Origin: CAYGYG01 sp964354155
GTDB lineage: Bacteria > Hydrothermota > Tepidihabitantia > SM23-42 > CAYGYG01
Assembly: GCA_964354155.1 (NCBI GenBank)
Contig: CAYGYG010000028.1
Span: 1-32,751 of the forward strand
Reading direction: 5' to 3'
DNA length: 32,751 nucleotides
In this document: positions 17,444 through 24,770 of the stretch, in pieces
How the letters are laid out: each line of letters opens with the position of its first letter
Position numbering within the stretch: position 1 is the stretch's first letter
Made by a program: the position numbers and the translations under genes
Notes under the pieces: model-generated
Database searches by the model: none
Told to the model about the DNA's origin: nothing
The model's input: the letters and a program-made list of their open reading frames with translations, nothing else

Positions 17444-18772
17444 CTATTTGATCTTCACTACCTTGAACTGCTCGCCGCTTGAGACTTTCACAAAATAGAT
17501 TCCGCTCTCAAGGCTGCGGCAGTCGAACCGGCCATTTCGTACGACACCCACCTGGCGTCCCGCCGCGTCAAATACGAGCGCGGTGCGTCCGGCCGTGCCG
17601 TTGAGAATGACCATGTCCTTCACTACGGTCGACTTGAGTCCCACGGCCGACCTCTGGTTGGTGCCCGAATCCTCTACCTCGGTCAACAGTACATCGACAT
17701 TGGCCTTGATGTCATAGGCTGAACTGACGTACTCGCTCCAGACGTTGAGGTAGCGGTTGTTGGTTCCTGCAGCAACGGCACCAAAGTACTGGGTGTTTAC
17801 CGAAGTCGAAATGCGGAACGCGCTGCCGACCGGCTGACCGCTTCGATCGAACTTCCGCCCCCACATTTGCGATTGGCTCCAGGTGAAAAGATAGTTCGTG
17901 CCGTCGAAGCACAATCCAACCCAGGGGTAACTAACGCCAGAAGCAATAGTGATGACGCTCCCGATCGGAACGCCGGCACTGGTTAGCCTCTGGGCCTTGA
18001 TGTTATAGGAGGTAGAGTATTCGGCCCAGGTGAGCATGAAGTTCGTGCCGTCAAACACCAGCCGCATCGCATACGCATAAGCGTTCGGCGTACAGACCCT
18101 GACCGTCTCGGCCGGCACACCGTTGGTCGCCACGAAGCGGCCGGTGATGCCATACGGTGCTGTGCTGTACTGCCAGACCGTGAAGTATCGGCTCCCGTTG
18201 TAGGCAACATCTGGATAGTACTGGTATACGGTCCCGGAGTTGGGGCCGATCTGAATGCCGCTGGCGTCAAGTACGGTGCCGCTTGGGGTGACACGGGCGC
18301 CGTAGATCTGGTAGTATCCGCTGTTCCGACCATCGGACCAGACGACAAAGTGATGACCGCCGCCAAAAACCATGTTCTGTGACCATTGGACGCCGCTGGC
18401 CTGTGAGATGTAAAACGAGCTTATTGGATCGCAGTTCGGAGTGACACGCACTCCGACGATATTACCGGAACTTCAGCAGCTGTCCCGGCCCGCCACCAGG
18501 AAGTTCGCGCCGTCGTAAGCGACCGAAGGCGCGTAGGCGGTCTGCCGCTGGAAGAGAACCTTGCCGTTCGGGTCGAGCACGGTTCCCGTCGCGGAAACGC
18601 GGGCGCCGAAGAGCGAGTAGTCGGGCTCGTAGTAGCGATAGTCAGCCCAGAACACATAGTACTGGTTATTTACGAAGATCGTGCTTGGGTAGTACTGGTC
18701 GAGAGTGGCATTACAGACGTTGAAATCAGCCCCGAAAAGGCTGAGTGAAGCGACTAACAGGGCAACATGCAT
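17444..18772 (-). CDS. Putative secreted selenoprotein: seven-bladed beta-propeller with Cys99-Sec100
   Basis: Read through the in-frame TGA (18473-18475) this is a 442-residue protein, the third paralogue. The ATG at 18772 is chosen over 18811 because AGGAGG lies 4 nt upstream and it gives a clean signal peptide (MHVALLVASLSLFGA). Blades follow the pattern seen in the other two, for example MRLVFDGTNFMLTWAEY. The TGA is in blade 2 after VAGRDSC and the frame continues as SSGNIVGVRVTPNC. It is the most diverged of the three: SDS and SSGN replace RNH and SKGD around the site, yet Cys-TGA and the hairpin are kept. The C-terminal domain (LVFDAAGRQVGVVRNGRF, GIYFVKV) differs from that of the other two. 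It has its own promoter and a strong terminator. Confidence 0.85.
18436..18475 (-). promoter_or_regulatory. In-frame UGA with SECIS-like hairpin (paralogue 3)
   Basis: On the minus strand the UGA (18475-18473) is followed after 16 nt by an 8-bp stem with arms TCGGAGTG and CACTCCGA (18456-18436) and the loop CGTGT. The arms equal those of paralogue 1 although the codons between the UGA and the stem differ. Confidence 0.82.
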
Positions 18773-18836
18773 ATGACCTCCTGAAAAATCAGTCCGCAAA
18801 TCCAAAATCACGAATCATGGAATCCGATATAACGAA

Positions 18837-18864
18837 ATTATAAGCAGTTATCATTCCGTGTCAA
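18837..18864 (-). promoter_or_regulatory. Sigma70-like promoter of the 17444-18772 gene
   Basis: Perfect TTGACA (18864-18859), 16-nt spacer and perfect TATAAT (18842-18837) on the minus strand. The leader is about 58 nt and ends at AGGAGG. Confidence 0.82.
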
Positions 18865-18905
18865 GGGCAATCTGCATCGGGTCACAACTTGACCCGGTTT
18901 CCGCC

Positions 18906-19439
18906 TCAAGTGCCCCCGCCACAGGTTTCTTTGACTTCCCCCCAGACATACCAGTTCGGTTCAAGATAGACCCAGTAACCCGGCGTAAGGTTTTCATACC
19001 CTTCGTACGAGTACTCTTCGGAAAAACCATGATCATGGAAATCACCATACTCACTGAGATCGCCCGGGACATTCAGCATGTGAAGCAAGACCCGGTATTT
19101 CCCGTTCACGCTTGCCTTCTTGTCAGCTTTGTCTTCGGCCCCCAGCTTCTCCCACACATACCACTTGGGAAAAACATAGACCCAAAAACCCGGTTTCAGG
19201 TTCGTACCGTCGCCGTACTCGGTCCCGCTCCAGTACCCCCAATCGCAAAACGCCCCGTGTTCAACCTTGTCTTCGAGGACGGTGATCACATGAAGTAGAT
19301 TGACGTACTTACCGTGGAGGCTCGCCGCGCCCGGCACTTTGTCACCAGGCCAGCACGAACCACTGCGCTCTTTCGCCAAAGCCGCCGACCAAATAAGCAG
19401 AGTAAAAGTAAGTAATCGCGTGCCCAATCTTGATTTCAT
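18906..19439 (-). CDS. Secreted protein with two tandem YWVY..P.WYVW domains
   Basis: I do not recognise this 177-residue protein. After a signal peptide (residues 1-22, LLIWSAALA) it consists of two homologous units of about 60 residues. Unit 1 (about 39-102) runs from ASLHGKYVNLLHVI to PGFWVYVFPKWYVW, and unit 2 (about 108-170) from ASVNGKYRVLLHML to PGYWVYLEPNWYVW. Each unit has the order 'A(S)..GKY..LLH', an acidic middle rich in D, G and Y, then 'L.PG(F/Y)WVY..P.WYVW'. The aromatic, acidic composition would suit carbohydrate or polymer binding, but this is a guess. The start has AAGGAGG 4 nt upstream. It ends in a normal TGA and its 3' end faces the promoter of the Sec gene at 18772. Confidence 0.82.
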   Translation of the reverse strand: MKSRLGTRLLTFTLLIWSAALAKERSGSCWPGDKVPGAASLHGKYVNLLHVITVLEDKVEHGAFCDWGYWSGTEYGDGTNLKPGFWVYVFPKWYVWEKLGAEDKADKKASVNGKYRVLLHMLNVPGDLSEYGDFHDHGFSEEYSYEGYENLTPGYWVYLEPNWYVWGEVKETCGGGT

Positions 19440-19638
19440 CGTGCCTCCTTCGGTTAGTAATACAGGAGACGCGGGCGGTTATTCCCTCGGATTGCGCCCG
19501 GACCAGACTCTTTCAAGACTAAACCGTAACCCCCGGTTGCGTGGAATATGCTGTCCGGTTTCTTGTATAACACTTTGAGGGGCAAACAAGAATGTCTCAG
19601 GCAAAATCATTACGGCATGTCTGTGAAAGGAGGCACGT

Positions 19639-20790
19639 ATGATCAGCAGAGCCGGAACGCTTATCTGTTCAGTGCTCTTAGGTGTATGTCTAATCGGGTG
19701 TCTGGGCGCGGCCGAGACCATGAAGCTCGACGACGTCATCAAGCTGTTGCAGTCCGGGGTCGGCGAGCAAGTCATCCAGGCCAGCATTACCCAGCGGGGA
19801 GCCGCCTTCTCCCTGTCGACGGCGGATATCCTCGCGCTCAAGAAAGCCGGGGCCAGCGACAACCTGCTCGTCTTTATGATAGGCGGGAGCAGCACCGGTG
19901 AATTCCCCTTTGAGATCGAGAATGAATTCATCGTCAAGAAGCCCACCGTCTTCAAGCACCTCGCCGTCTATCCGGTCTTCAAGAAGACATTGGAGGGCAT
20001 TGACGACTATCTGACCCTGGACCAGGCGCAGAAGGCACGAATCATCATCATCCGGGAGAGATCCGACGCTTCGGTTCCGACCGTGATCATAAGGAACACG
20101 GGCCGGCGGCCGATATACATCATGGCCGGCGAGATCATCGTCGGTGGCAAGCAGGACCGGATGGTCTCGTTTGACATCCTGATCCCGGCGCACAAGGAAA
20201 TTGAAGTCGAGGTCCGCTGCGTCGAGCACGGCCGGTGGACCGGCAAGGCCGAGTTCAAGTCCGGCGGCGCCCTGGCCGGCAAGTCAGTGCGGTCCGCCCT
20301 CCAGTTTGCCGACCAGCAGGATGTTTGGGATGAAGTCGCCAAGTCCCGCGAGAAGCACGGCATCACTTCGGGCAGTGGAACCTACGACGCGGTGCTGTCG
20401 AGCGGAGACATCGACCGCCGCAGCGCGCCCTTCCTGGCCGCGATGAAACAGGGACTTGCCGATGAGCGTATGGTCGGCATGATCATGGCGCTCAACGGCG
20501 AAGTAGTCTGCGTCGACATCTTTGCCGGTCCCAAGTTCTTCAACGAAGTCCGCGAGAAACTCCTCAAGGCCTACGTGCTGGACGCCATCAGCGCCGAAGA
20601 GGAAGTCTCCCGAGCGCCGGGCAAAAAGGAAATCCTGTCCTTCTTCAACGAAATGAAGAATGCCCGGACCCAGGACTCAAAGAAGTACGACGACAATAGC
20701 AACGTCGAATTGGAATCGGAACTGATGATCGGCAACGAATCCCGCGACAAGGACGGTAGACTCCAGCACCTCAACCTCAATAAGAAGTAG
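19639..20790 (+). CDS. ARPP-1-like lipoprotein
   Basis: This 383-residue protein starts with a lipoprotein-type signal (CSVLLGVCLIGC, Cys21). Residues about 28-80 are a small helical domain seen in other bacterial surface proteins: DDVIKLLQSGVGEQVIQASI, then FSLSTADILALKKAGASDNLL. Residues about 93-325 resemble the ARPP-1/DUF6569 family: an N-terminal LAVYPVF, NTGRRPIYIMAGEIIVGGKQDR, the strand pair ILIPAHKEIEVEVRCVEHGRW and a C-terminal ALNGEVVCVDIFAG. The function of that family is not established; the GGKQDR segment is its hallmark. The tail (about 350-383) is charged and probably disordered. GGAGG lies 5 nt before the ATG, and a -10-like TATAAC is at 19566-19571 without a good -35. A strong terminator follows. 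The protein should face the periplasm or cell surface. Confidence 0.78.
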   Translation: MISRAGTLICSVLLGVCLIGCLGAAETMKLDDVIKLLQSGVGEQVIQASITQRGAAFSLSTADILALKKAGASDNLLVFMIGGSSTGEFPFEIENEFIVKKPTVFKHLAVYPVFKKTLEGIDDYLTLDQAQKARIIIIRERSDASVPTVIIRNTGRRPIYIMAGEIIVGGKQDRMVSFDILIPAHKEIEVEVRCVEHGRWTGKAEFKSGGALAGKSVRSALQFADQQDVWDEVAKSREKHGITSGSGTYDAVLSSGDIDRRSAPFLAAMKQGLADERMVGMIMALNGEVVCVDIFAGPKFFNEVREKLLKAYVLDAISAEEEVSRAPGKKEILSFFNEMKNARTQDSKKYDDNSNVELESELMIGNESRDKDGRLQHLNLNKK

Positions 20791-20815
20791 CGCATAGCAT
20801 TCCCCTGCAGCAGCG

Positions 20816-20846
20816 AAGGCCGGGCTTGAGAATCAAGCCCGGCCTT
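20816..20846 (+). terminator. Terminator of the ARPP-1-like gene
   Basis: A perfect 14-bp stem (20816-20829 with 20833-20846, AAGGCCGGGCTTGA arms) with loop GAA, then CCTTACT. It lies 26 nt past the stop codon. Confidence 0.8.
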
Positions 20847-20890
20847 CCTTACTCATTCGATTGTCATTCTGCGGTAGCACTAGCTTTTCC

Positions 20891-20968
20891 GGCGGCATGT
20901 AAAATGCCGCCCTACGTTGCTGCGATATGCCCCCTCTCACCAACGTAGCGCCGGGTTTTATACCCGGC
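20891..20968. repeat. Cruciform-forming composite repeat
   Basis: Two hairpins (GGCGGCAT/ATGCCGCC at 20891-20911 and GCCGGGT/ACCCGGC at 20950-20968) flank an inverted pair CTACGTTG (20912-20919) and CAACGTAG (20941-20948). The nested symmetry suggests a small non-autonomous or REP-like element. It fills the gap between two convergent genes. Confidence 0.6.
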
Positions 20969-21009
20969 CGAAAACTCTAGGGTGCGCTTCAACCTGAGTG
21001 ACGTGTAAC

Positions 21010-21477
21010 CTATCGACCGTTTATCCGGCGGGAATCGAAGAGGTAAGACGGATCAACCGCTGGCCTGCCATGAACTGCTGAGCCACTGACGCGATATTCG
21101 GCCTCGTGGATCACTTCGCCGCCGTATTTTAGCACCGCCTTGTAGTTGCCTGAGGCAAAGGGGCCCCAGCTGTCCCACCAAAGGTAGATGCCGATATACC
21201 CCGGGCTCACCTCGAAACTGAAGCTATCGACAAAGCGTTCGTCAAGGTGCAGCTCCACGAGAAAAGGATAGGTCCGCGGTAAATCATCGGTGAATTTGAG
21301 CCGCCACACAAGGAAGTACCACCCTTCATAGAATTCGTAACTGTTGAATACGAAGTACTCAATCTGAGGATAAAAGGGGCTTTCCGGGTCATATATGTTC
21401 TCCCACTTGCGGTTCGCACACTGCAGCAGGAGCAAGCCGGCCAAGATCGTCAGAAGTGGACGTACGCACCGACGCAT
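21010..21477 (-). CDS. Predicted lipoprotein with beta-sandwich domain
   Basis: The ATG at 21477 is preferred because GGGAGGG lies 3 nt upstream and a signal begins there; the longer frame (to 21603) overlaps the upstream gene by 150 bases. The 155-residue protein starts MRRCVRPLLTILAGLLLLQC; Cys20 could be lipidated, although Gln at -1 is atypical. The mature part, ANRKWENIYDPESPFYPQ onward, is a beta-rich Ig-like domain with FVDSFSFEVSPGYIGIY and ASGNYKAVLKYGGEVI. 'NI.DP.SP.YP' is a common start of mature surface lipoproteins in FCB and related bacteria (from memory). It overlaps the 3' end of the 21450 gene by 28 bases, so the two are probably one operon. Function unknown. Confidence 0.72.
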   Translation of the reverse strand: MRRCVRPLLTILAGLLLLQCANRKWENIYDPESPFYPQIEYFVFNSYEFYEGWYFLVWRLKFTDDLPRTYPFLVELHLDERFVDSFSFEVSPGYIGIYLWWDSWGPFASGNYKAVLKYGGEVIHEAEYRVSGSAVHGRPAVDPSYLFDSRRINGR

Positions 21478-21851
21478 ATGCCCTCCCTTTCCACATCCGC
21501 CCTGACTTTGAGACCGCGAACATATCGCCCCTTGAGAGTCTCGTACCTCGCCCATAAGATCACTGTTGTCACCAGCATACCTCCTGCCGCCACCGCCGTC
21601 CATGCCGCCAACTTGTCAAACGTCCCGGTGCGATCCCGGAAGCTTTCGGCGTCAGCCGTCGTTCTTGCATTCTTATAATCACCGTAGGAAGCATCGGCCG
21701 AGAGTTTGAATATGAGTGCACCGGCGCCCATCGACACCGCGCCCATCGTAGTAATGACCGGGCCCGCAACCGAAGGCATCGAAACCCGCATCGTGTCCAG
21801 TGCCCCCGTGCTATCACTTAGTGTTATGATTAACATGATTATTCCCATCAT
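21450..21851 (-). CDS. Small membrane protein, DUF5683-like layout, probably leaderless
   Basis: A protein of about 133 residues. The hydrophobic start (MMGIIMLIITLSDS) may be a signal peptide or first membrane segment. Segments at about 28-45 (AGPVITTMGAVSMGAGALIF) and 78-97 (LAAWTAVAAGGMLVTTVILW) flank a polar loop with YGDYKNARTTADAESFRD. This layout resembles membrane regions of DUF5683-type proteins, where such a segment often sits next to a '.Y..A.....A' motif, but I cannot confirm it. The start is uncertain: ATG at 21851, 21848 or 21836. The perfect promoter ends at 21857, so transcription should begin at about the first ATG. It ends in TGA inside the next gene (28-base overlap). Confidence 0.6.
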   Translation of the reverse strand: MMGIIMLIITLSDSTGALDTMRVSMPSVAGPVITTMGAVSMGAGALIFKLSADASYGDYKNARTTADAESFRDRTGTFDKLAAWTAVAAGGMLVTTVILWARYETLKGRYVRGLKVRADVEREGICVGAYVHF

Positions 21852-21856
21852 GCGCA

Positions 21857-21885
21857 ATTATACAATGTCTGCTTCACGCTGTCAA
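21857..21885 (-). promoter_or_regulatory. Consensus sigma70 promoter of the 21450-21851 gene
   Basis: TTGACA (21885-21880), exactly 17 nt, TATAAT (21862-21857) on the minus strand. The -10 box ends only 5 nt before the ATG at 21851, which points to a leaderless mRNA. Confidence 0.85.
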
Positions 21886-22081
21886 TGGAAAAAACGTGGC
21901 AGCAGCGCACGCCGTGTAAACGCCGCCGGCATCGAAGGGAGATTCGATAAAGGCAGATCACAACGGGACGATAACCCCACCCACTTGATTCATCGCCAGT
22001 TCGACGATTTGACAATTTTACAATTATCAAATAGTCGAATCGTATATGACGGGGCCTGACCCCGGACCGCATCTAAAAGAG

Positions 22082-22105
22082 AGGGGGCCGCCTTACGGCG
22101 GCCCC
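22082..22105 (-). terminator. Terminator of the second C25 peptidase gene
   Basis: A 9-bp GC-rich stem (22097-22105 with 22084-22092, GGGGCCGCC arms) with a 4-nt loop, followed on the minus strand by a pyrimidine run ending in TTTT. It begins 20 nt past the stop codon. Confidence 0.8.
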
Positions 22106-22124
22106 TTAATGCCTATTGGCTCAT

Positions 22125-24464
22125 CTAACGCACAATAACCAGGTTCCTGGTCGCAGTAAATCCGCCGGCCTCAAGTCGATAAAAGTAGATCCCGGCCGCG
22201 CACTCAAGACCACGATCGTTCTTCCCGTCCCAGGTTACACTGTACCAGCCGGCCGGCTCGGTCTTGTTGACCAAGTTTCGAACCACTCGGCCTATAGCGT
22301 CATAGATCGCAAGGCTCGTGCGAACTTGATGTGCCAGTTGATATCGCATGGTCGTCAACTTACCGAAAGGATTAGGCTGGTTCTGGCCCAGCGCAAAGTA
22401 GTGCGGGACTACTGGCTGGTTCTCATCGGCAATACCAGCCGTGACCGTGGCCGATCCTTCATACGGCAGGTAATTCCGTTTGCCGCAAGTGACCGACATG
22501 CTGCCAACGGTCCTGGGGTTGATGCTTAGAGTTGCACTACCCGAGGCGTTGGTATACCCGCGGGCATAGACCTCGGTGCCTTTCCAGAGACAGACCAGGA
22601 CAGATTCAACCGGTGCAAAATCATTGACATTTACCGTTACCGTGAAGTTCTGAGTCCCGATACCGATATATGTCGGATGTGCAACAGTGAAGTGTCGGAC
22701 CACGCCCGACGTGTTGTGGAGCGGGATGGCCGGATCGCCGAAGAGGTTCTTCTCGTAGGACTCCCAGCGCCAGTAACTGCCGCTCGGATACATGGTCCGG
22801 AACTGGTCTTTGGTCCTGGCCAGTGCTTGGCCCACGTAGACATAGGCAGAGCACCGAGGCGTTCCGTCACGGGGCAGGAATTTCCAGAAGAACATGTAGT
22901 TGTACAGTTCGGCGACATTCATCCAGCCGGAGCGCGCATTCATTATGTTGGCAACAAAACCATTTGGTGCGTGAACCGCCATATTCTCGGCAATGCAGTC
23001 CCCGTTTGTTGCCCCGGTGACATCCCAGCCGCCAACGTCACAACAAACCGCGATGAGGACATTCAGTTTATTGGTGTTGGTCAGGGCGATCGCATTGGTG
23101 CTGTACCAATAAGGGGTCGTGCACATCGCATCGGTCATGCCGTGCGTCTGGCCGGAGTAATAGCCGTAACCGCGGTTGAGCGAATCGGTCAACGCCTGAG
23201 CCGTCGCCGCGCCACTGTAGATTTTGGCATCAACCCATCCGGCGGGAGTGACATTGGCAACCGAGTCGGGATAGCCGGCCGGCCCTGCGTTCCAGAAGAT
23301 GAGTGCCCTATTGAAGTAAGTGGTATCGGCTGATTTTTCATAACGGAAGAGCTTCGAAAGATATCGAGATGCCTCGGCTGGCCAGTTGGTTGGATCGAGA
23401 GTAATCATGCCGACATAGACATCCGACAGAAAATCCACGCTATCACTCGGGTGCTCGCCCCAGAAGGTATCGTTATCCGCATTGTAAGTGCCGTCTAGAC
23501 ATGAGAAATACATATCACCGGGGAAATTAGTCGTGCCCGTGGGGCACAGTCTTCGGTATTGTCTCGACGGATGATCCCTTCGGGCGATGAAAAAGAAGTC
23601 GGTGTGCCAGGTAGTATCGGCATCTTTGATGAAATTCCTCATCTTCTCTGCTGTGTCCCTTCCCGGATAGGTCATGAGACTCTCGACACACACGACCCTT
23701 GACGGCATACCTCTCTTTGTCCGCCAGTCGGCAAGTTTCTGCAATGTATCCTTGCTTACATAAGGGGTGATGATGACATGCTCATAATTGCCAGGCGGCA
23801 GGTACGGTGAACCAAAAGATGCATTGGACACCGGCGGTGCAAAGCGCTGTATATCTCCGGGATTGGCGACTATCGTCTGAAGGTCGCTGATGGTTCGCGC
23901 CAGCTGCCGTTCGCCGCGGCGGACCGGTTGAACCGTGCCCTCTTGATAGTGGATCTTTAATGTGATTTCACTGCAAAAGACGAGTTTCCTCTCGACCGGG
24001 ATGTAACGCAGTGGATAGATACTGACGCTTCCCAGGCGGAAACCACCCTTGGTTTCAGTTAAGCCACAAACGACAAGCTCGCTTGGATATATCTCTGACG
24101 AATTATATATCCCGGGGTCGGGCTCAACAAATGCCGGTTCAGATTCGTACGGTGAGTAGCTTCTCGGCGTCTGGACTGGCAGGATGTTGAATGTACCGGC
24201 CAGGACCGTCTCGTTTTTAGAGATAACCTCGATATTGGTTACCGTTGCATTGCCTGGGATGACAATTTGTCTGCATTCAACCGGTAAAGACGGAGCACCG
24301 AGCTGACCGGTCAGGGGCGACAGACCCATACTGAGACGGTCAAAACCATGTTCCTTTGTGAGCGAGATGCTGTTCGGGTTGAAGGTGATTCTCTGCGTAA
24401 GAACACCGGCTGAAGAGACGGTCATTAGCACACCAAAGAGAACGAGAGCGACAGCTTTCTTCAT
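22125..24464 (-). CDS. Gingipain-type C25 cysteine peptidase with C-terminal sorting domain
   Basis: A secreted peptidase of 779 residues. The ATG at 24464 (GGAGG, 5 nt spacing) gives a clean signal peptide (1-19); the frame is open further upstream but crosses the promoter. A propeptide (about 25-225) is followed by a C25 catalytic domain (about 228-580) with YEHVIITPYVS, FPGDMYFSCLDG, the catalytic His441 in YYSGQTHGMTDAM and the nucleophile at Cys474/Cys475 in LIAVCCDVGGWD. It ends with NLFGDPAIPL, as in gingipain relatives. An Ig-like domain (about 590-670) and a T9SS-style domain (about 685-779, IYDAIGRVVRNL, GIYFYRLEAG) complete it. The usual 'LLGGD..IVP' element is degenerate (FFFIARRDHPS, 290-300). 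It diverges from the 4478 peptidase and is probably a separate paralogue. Confidence 0.92.
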   Translation of the reverse strand: MKKAVALVLFGVLMTVSSAGVLTQRITFNPNSISLTKEHGFDRLSMGLSPLTGQLGAPSLPVECRQIVIPGNATVTNIEVISKNETVLAGTFNILPVQTPRSYSPYESEPAFVEPDPGIYNSSEIYPSELVVCGLTETKGGFRLGSVSIYPLRYIPVERKLVFCSEITLKIHYQEGTVQPVRRGERQLARTISDLQTIVANPGDIQRFAPPVSNASFGSPYLPPGNYEHVIITPYVSKDTLQKLADWRTKRGMPSRVVCVESLMTYPGRDTAEKMRNFIKDADTTWHTDFFFIARRDHPSRQYRRLCPTGTTNFPGDMYFSCLDGTYNADNDTFWGEHPSDSVDFLSDVYVGMITLDPTNWPAEASRYLSKLFRYEKSADTTYFNRALIFWNAGPAGYPDSVANVTPAGWVDAKIYSGAATAQALTDSLNRGYGYYSGQTHGMTDAMCTTPYWYSTNAIALTNTNKLNVLIAVCCDVGGWDVTGATNGDCIAENMAVHAPNGFVANIMNARSGWMNVAELYNYMFFWKFLPRDGTPRCSAYVYVGQALARTKDQFRTMYPSGSYWRWESYEKNLFGDPAIPLHNTSGVVRHFTVAHPTYIGIGTQNFTVTVNVNDFAPVESVLVCLWKGTEVYARGYTNASGSATLSINPRTVGSMSVTCGKRNYLPYEGSATVTAGIADENQPVVPHYFALGQNQPNPFGKLTTMRYQLAHQVRTSLAIYDAIGRVVRNLVNKTEPAGWYSVTWDGKNDRGLECAAGIYFYRLEAGGFTATRNLVIVR

Positions 24465-24559
24465 TATTACCTCCTGTAATAAAGCGTGCGCATTCTGCTT
24501 ATCAATATGCATGGCTGATGTATCAATATTCAACCAAGCCGTTCTCAACATTATTGCAA

Positions 24560-24587
24560 AGTGTACCCAATACCACTCAATTGTCAA
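24560..24587 (-). promoter_or_regulatory. Promoter of the 22125-24464 peptidase gene
   Basis: TTGACA (24587-24582), 16 nt, TACACT (24565-24560) on the minus strand. This leaves a leader of about 90 nt before the ATG. Confidence 0.6.
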
Positions 24588-24718
24588 TGATAATATCGGG
24601 ACGGTCCCCGCGTGCGCTTCGCCCCGAGCCAGGCGAAGGAGAACGTCCCCCTGTCCGTTGCCGCCTCGCCGCCGATCTTCTGATCTGCTGGCGTCCTTCC
24701 CTCTGGTCTTCACGGGTA

Positions 24719-24747
24719 TTGACTTCAGTGCCGTCCCAGAGTAGAAT
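24719..24747 (+). promoter_or_regulatory. Promoter of the aldo/keto-reductase-like gene
   Basis: TTGACT (24719-24724), 17 nt, TAGAAT (24742-24747). The leader is only about 17 nt, and no strong ribosome site is visible. Confidence 0.7.
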
Positions 24748-24770
24748 GGTCGTCACCGAAAGCCTTAGAA

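Larger units (their letters stand above)
24465..24770. other. Divergent control region
   Basis: About 306 bases between the C25 gene and the aldo/keto-reductase-like gene. It holds one promoter for each gene and a GC-rich middle (24600-24690) with a CTTCGCC/GGCGAAG hairpin and TCTTCTGATCTGCT words like those in other gaps. No gene is seen. Confidence 0.55.

Noticed and set aside
8022..18772. Reassignment of UGA as Trp or Gly (as in mycoplasmas or SR1/Gracilibacteria)
   Set aside because: UGA is used as a plain stop by the genes ending at 15873, 18906, 21450 and 26991, and Trp is encoded by UGG throughout. The four internal UGAs are site-specific, next to Cys and followed by hairpins.
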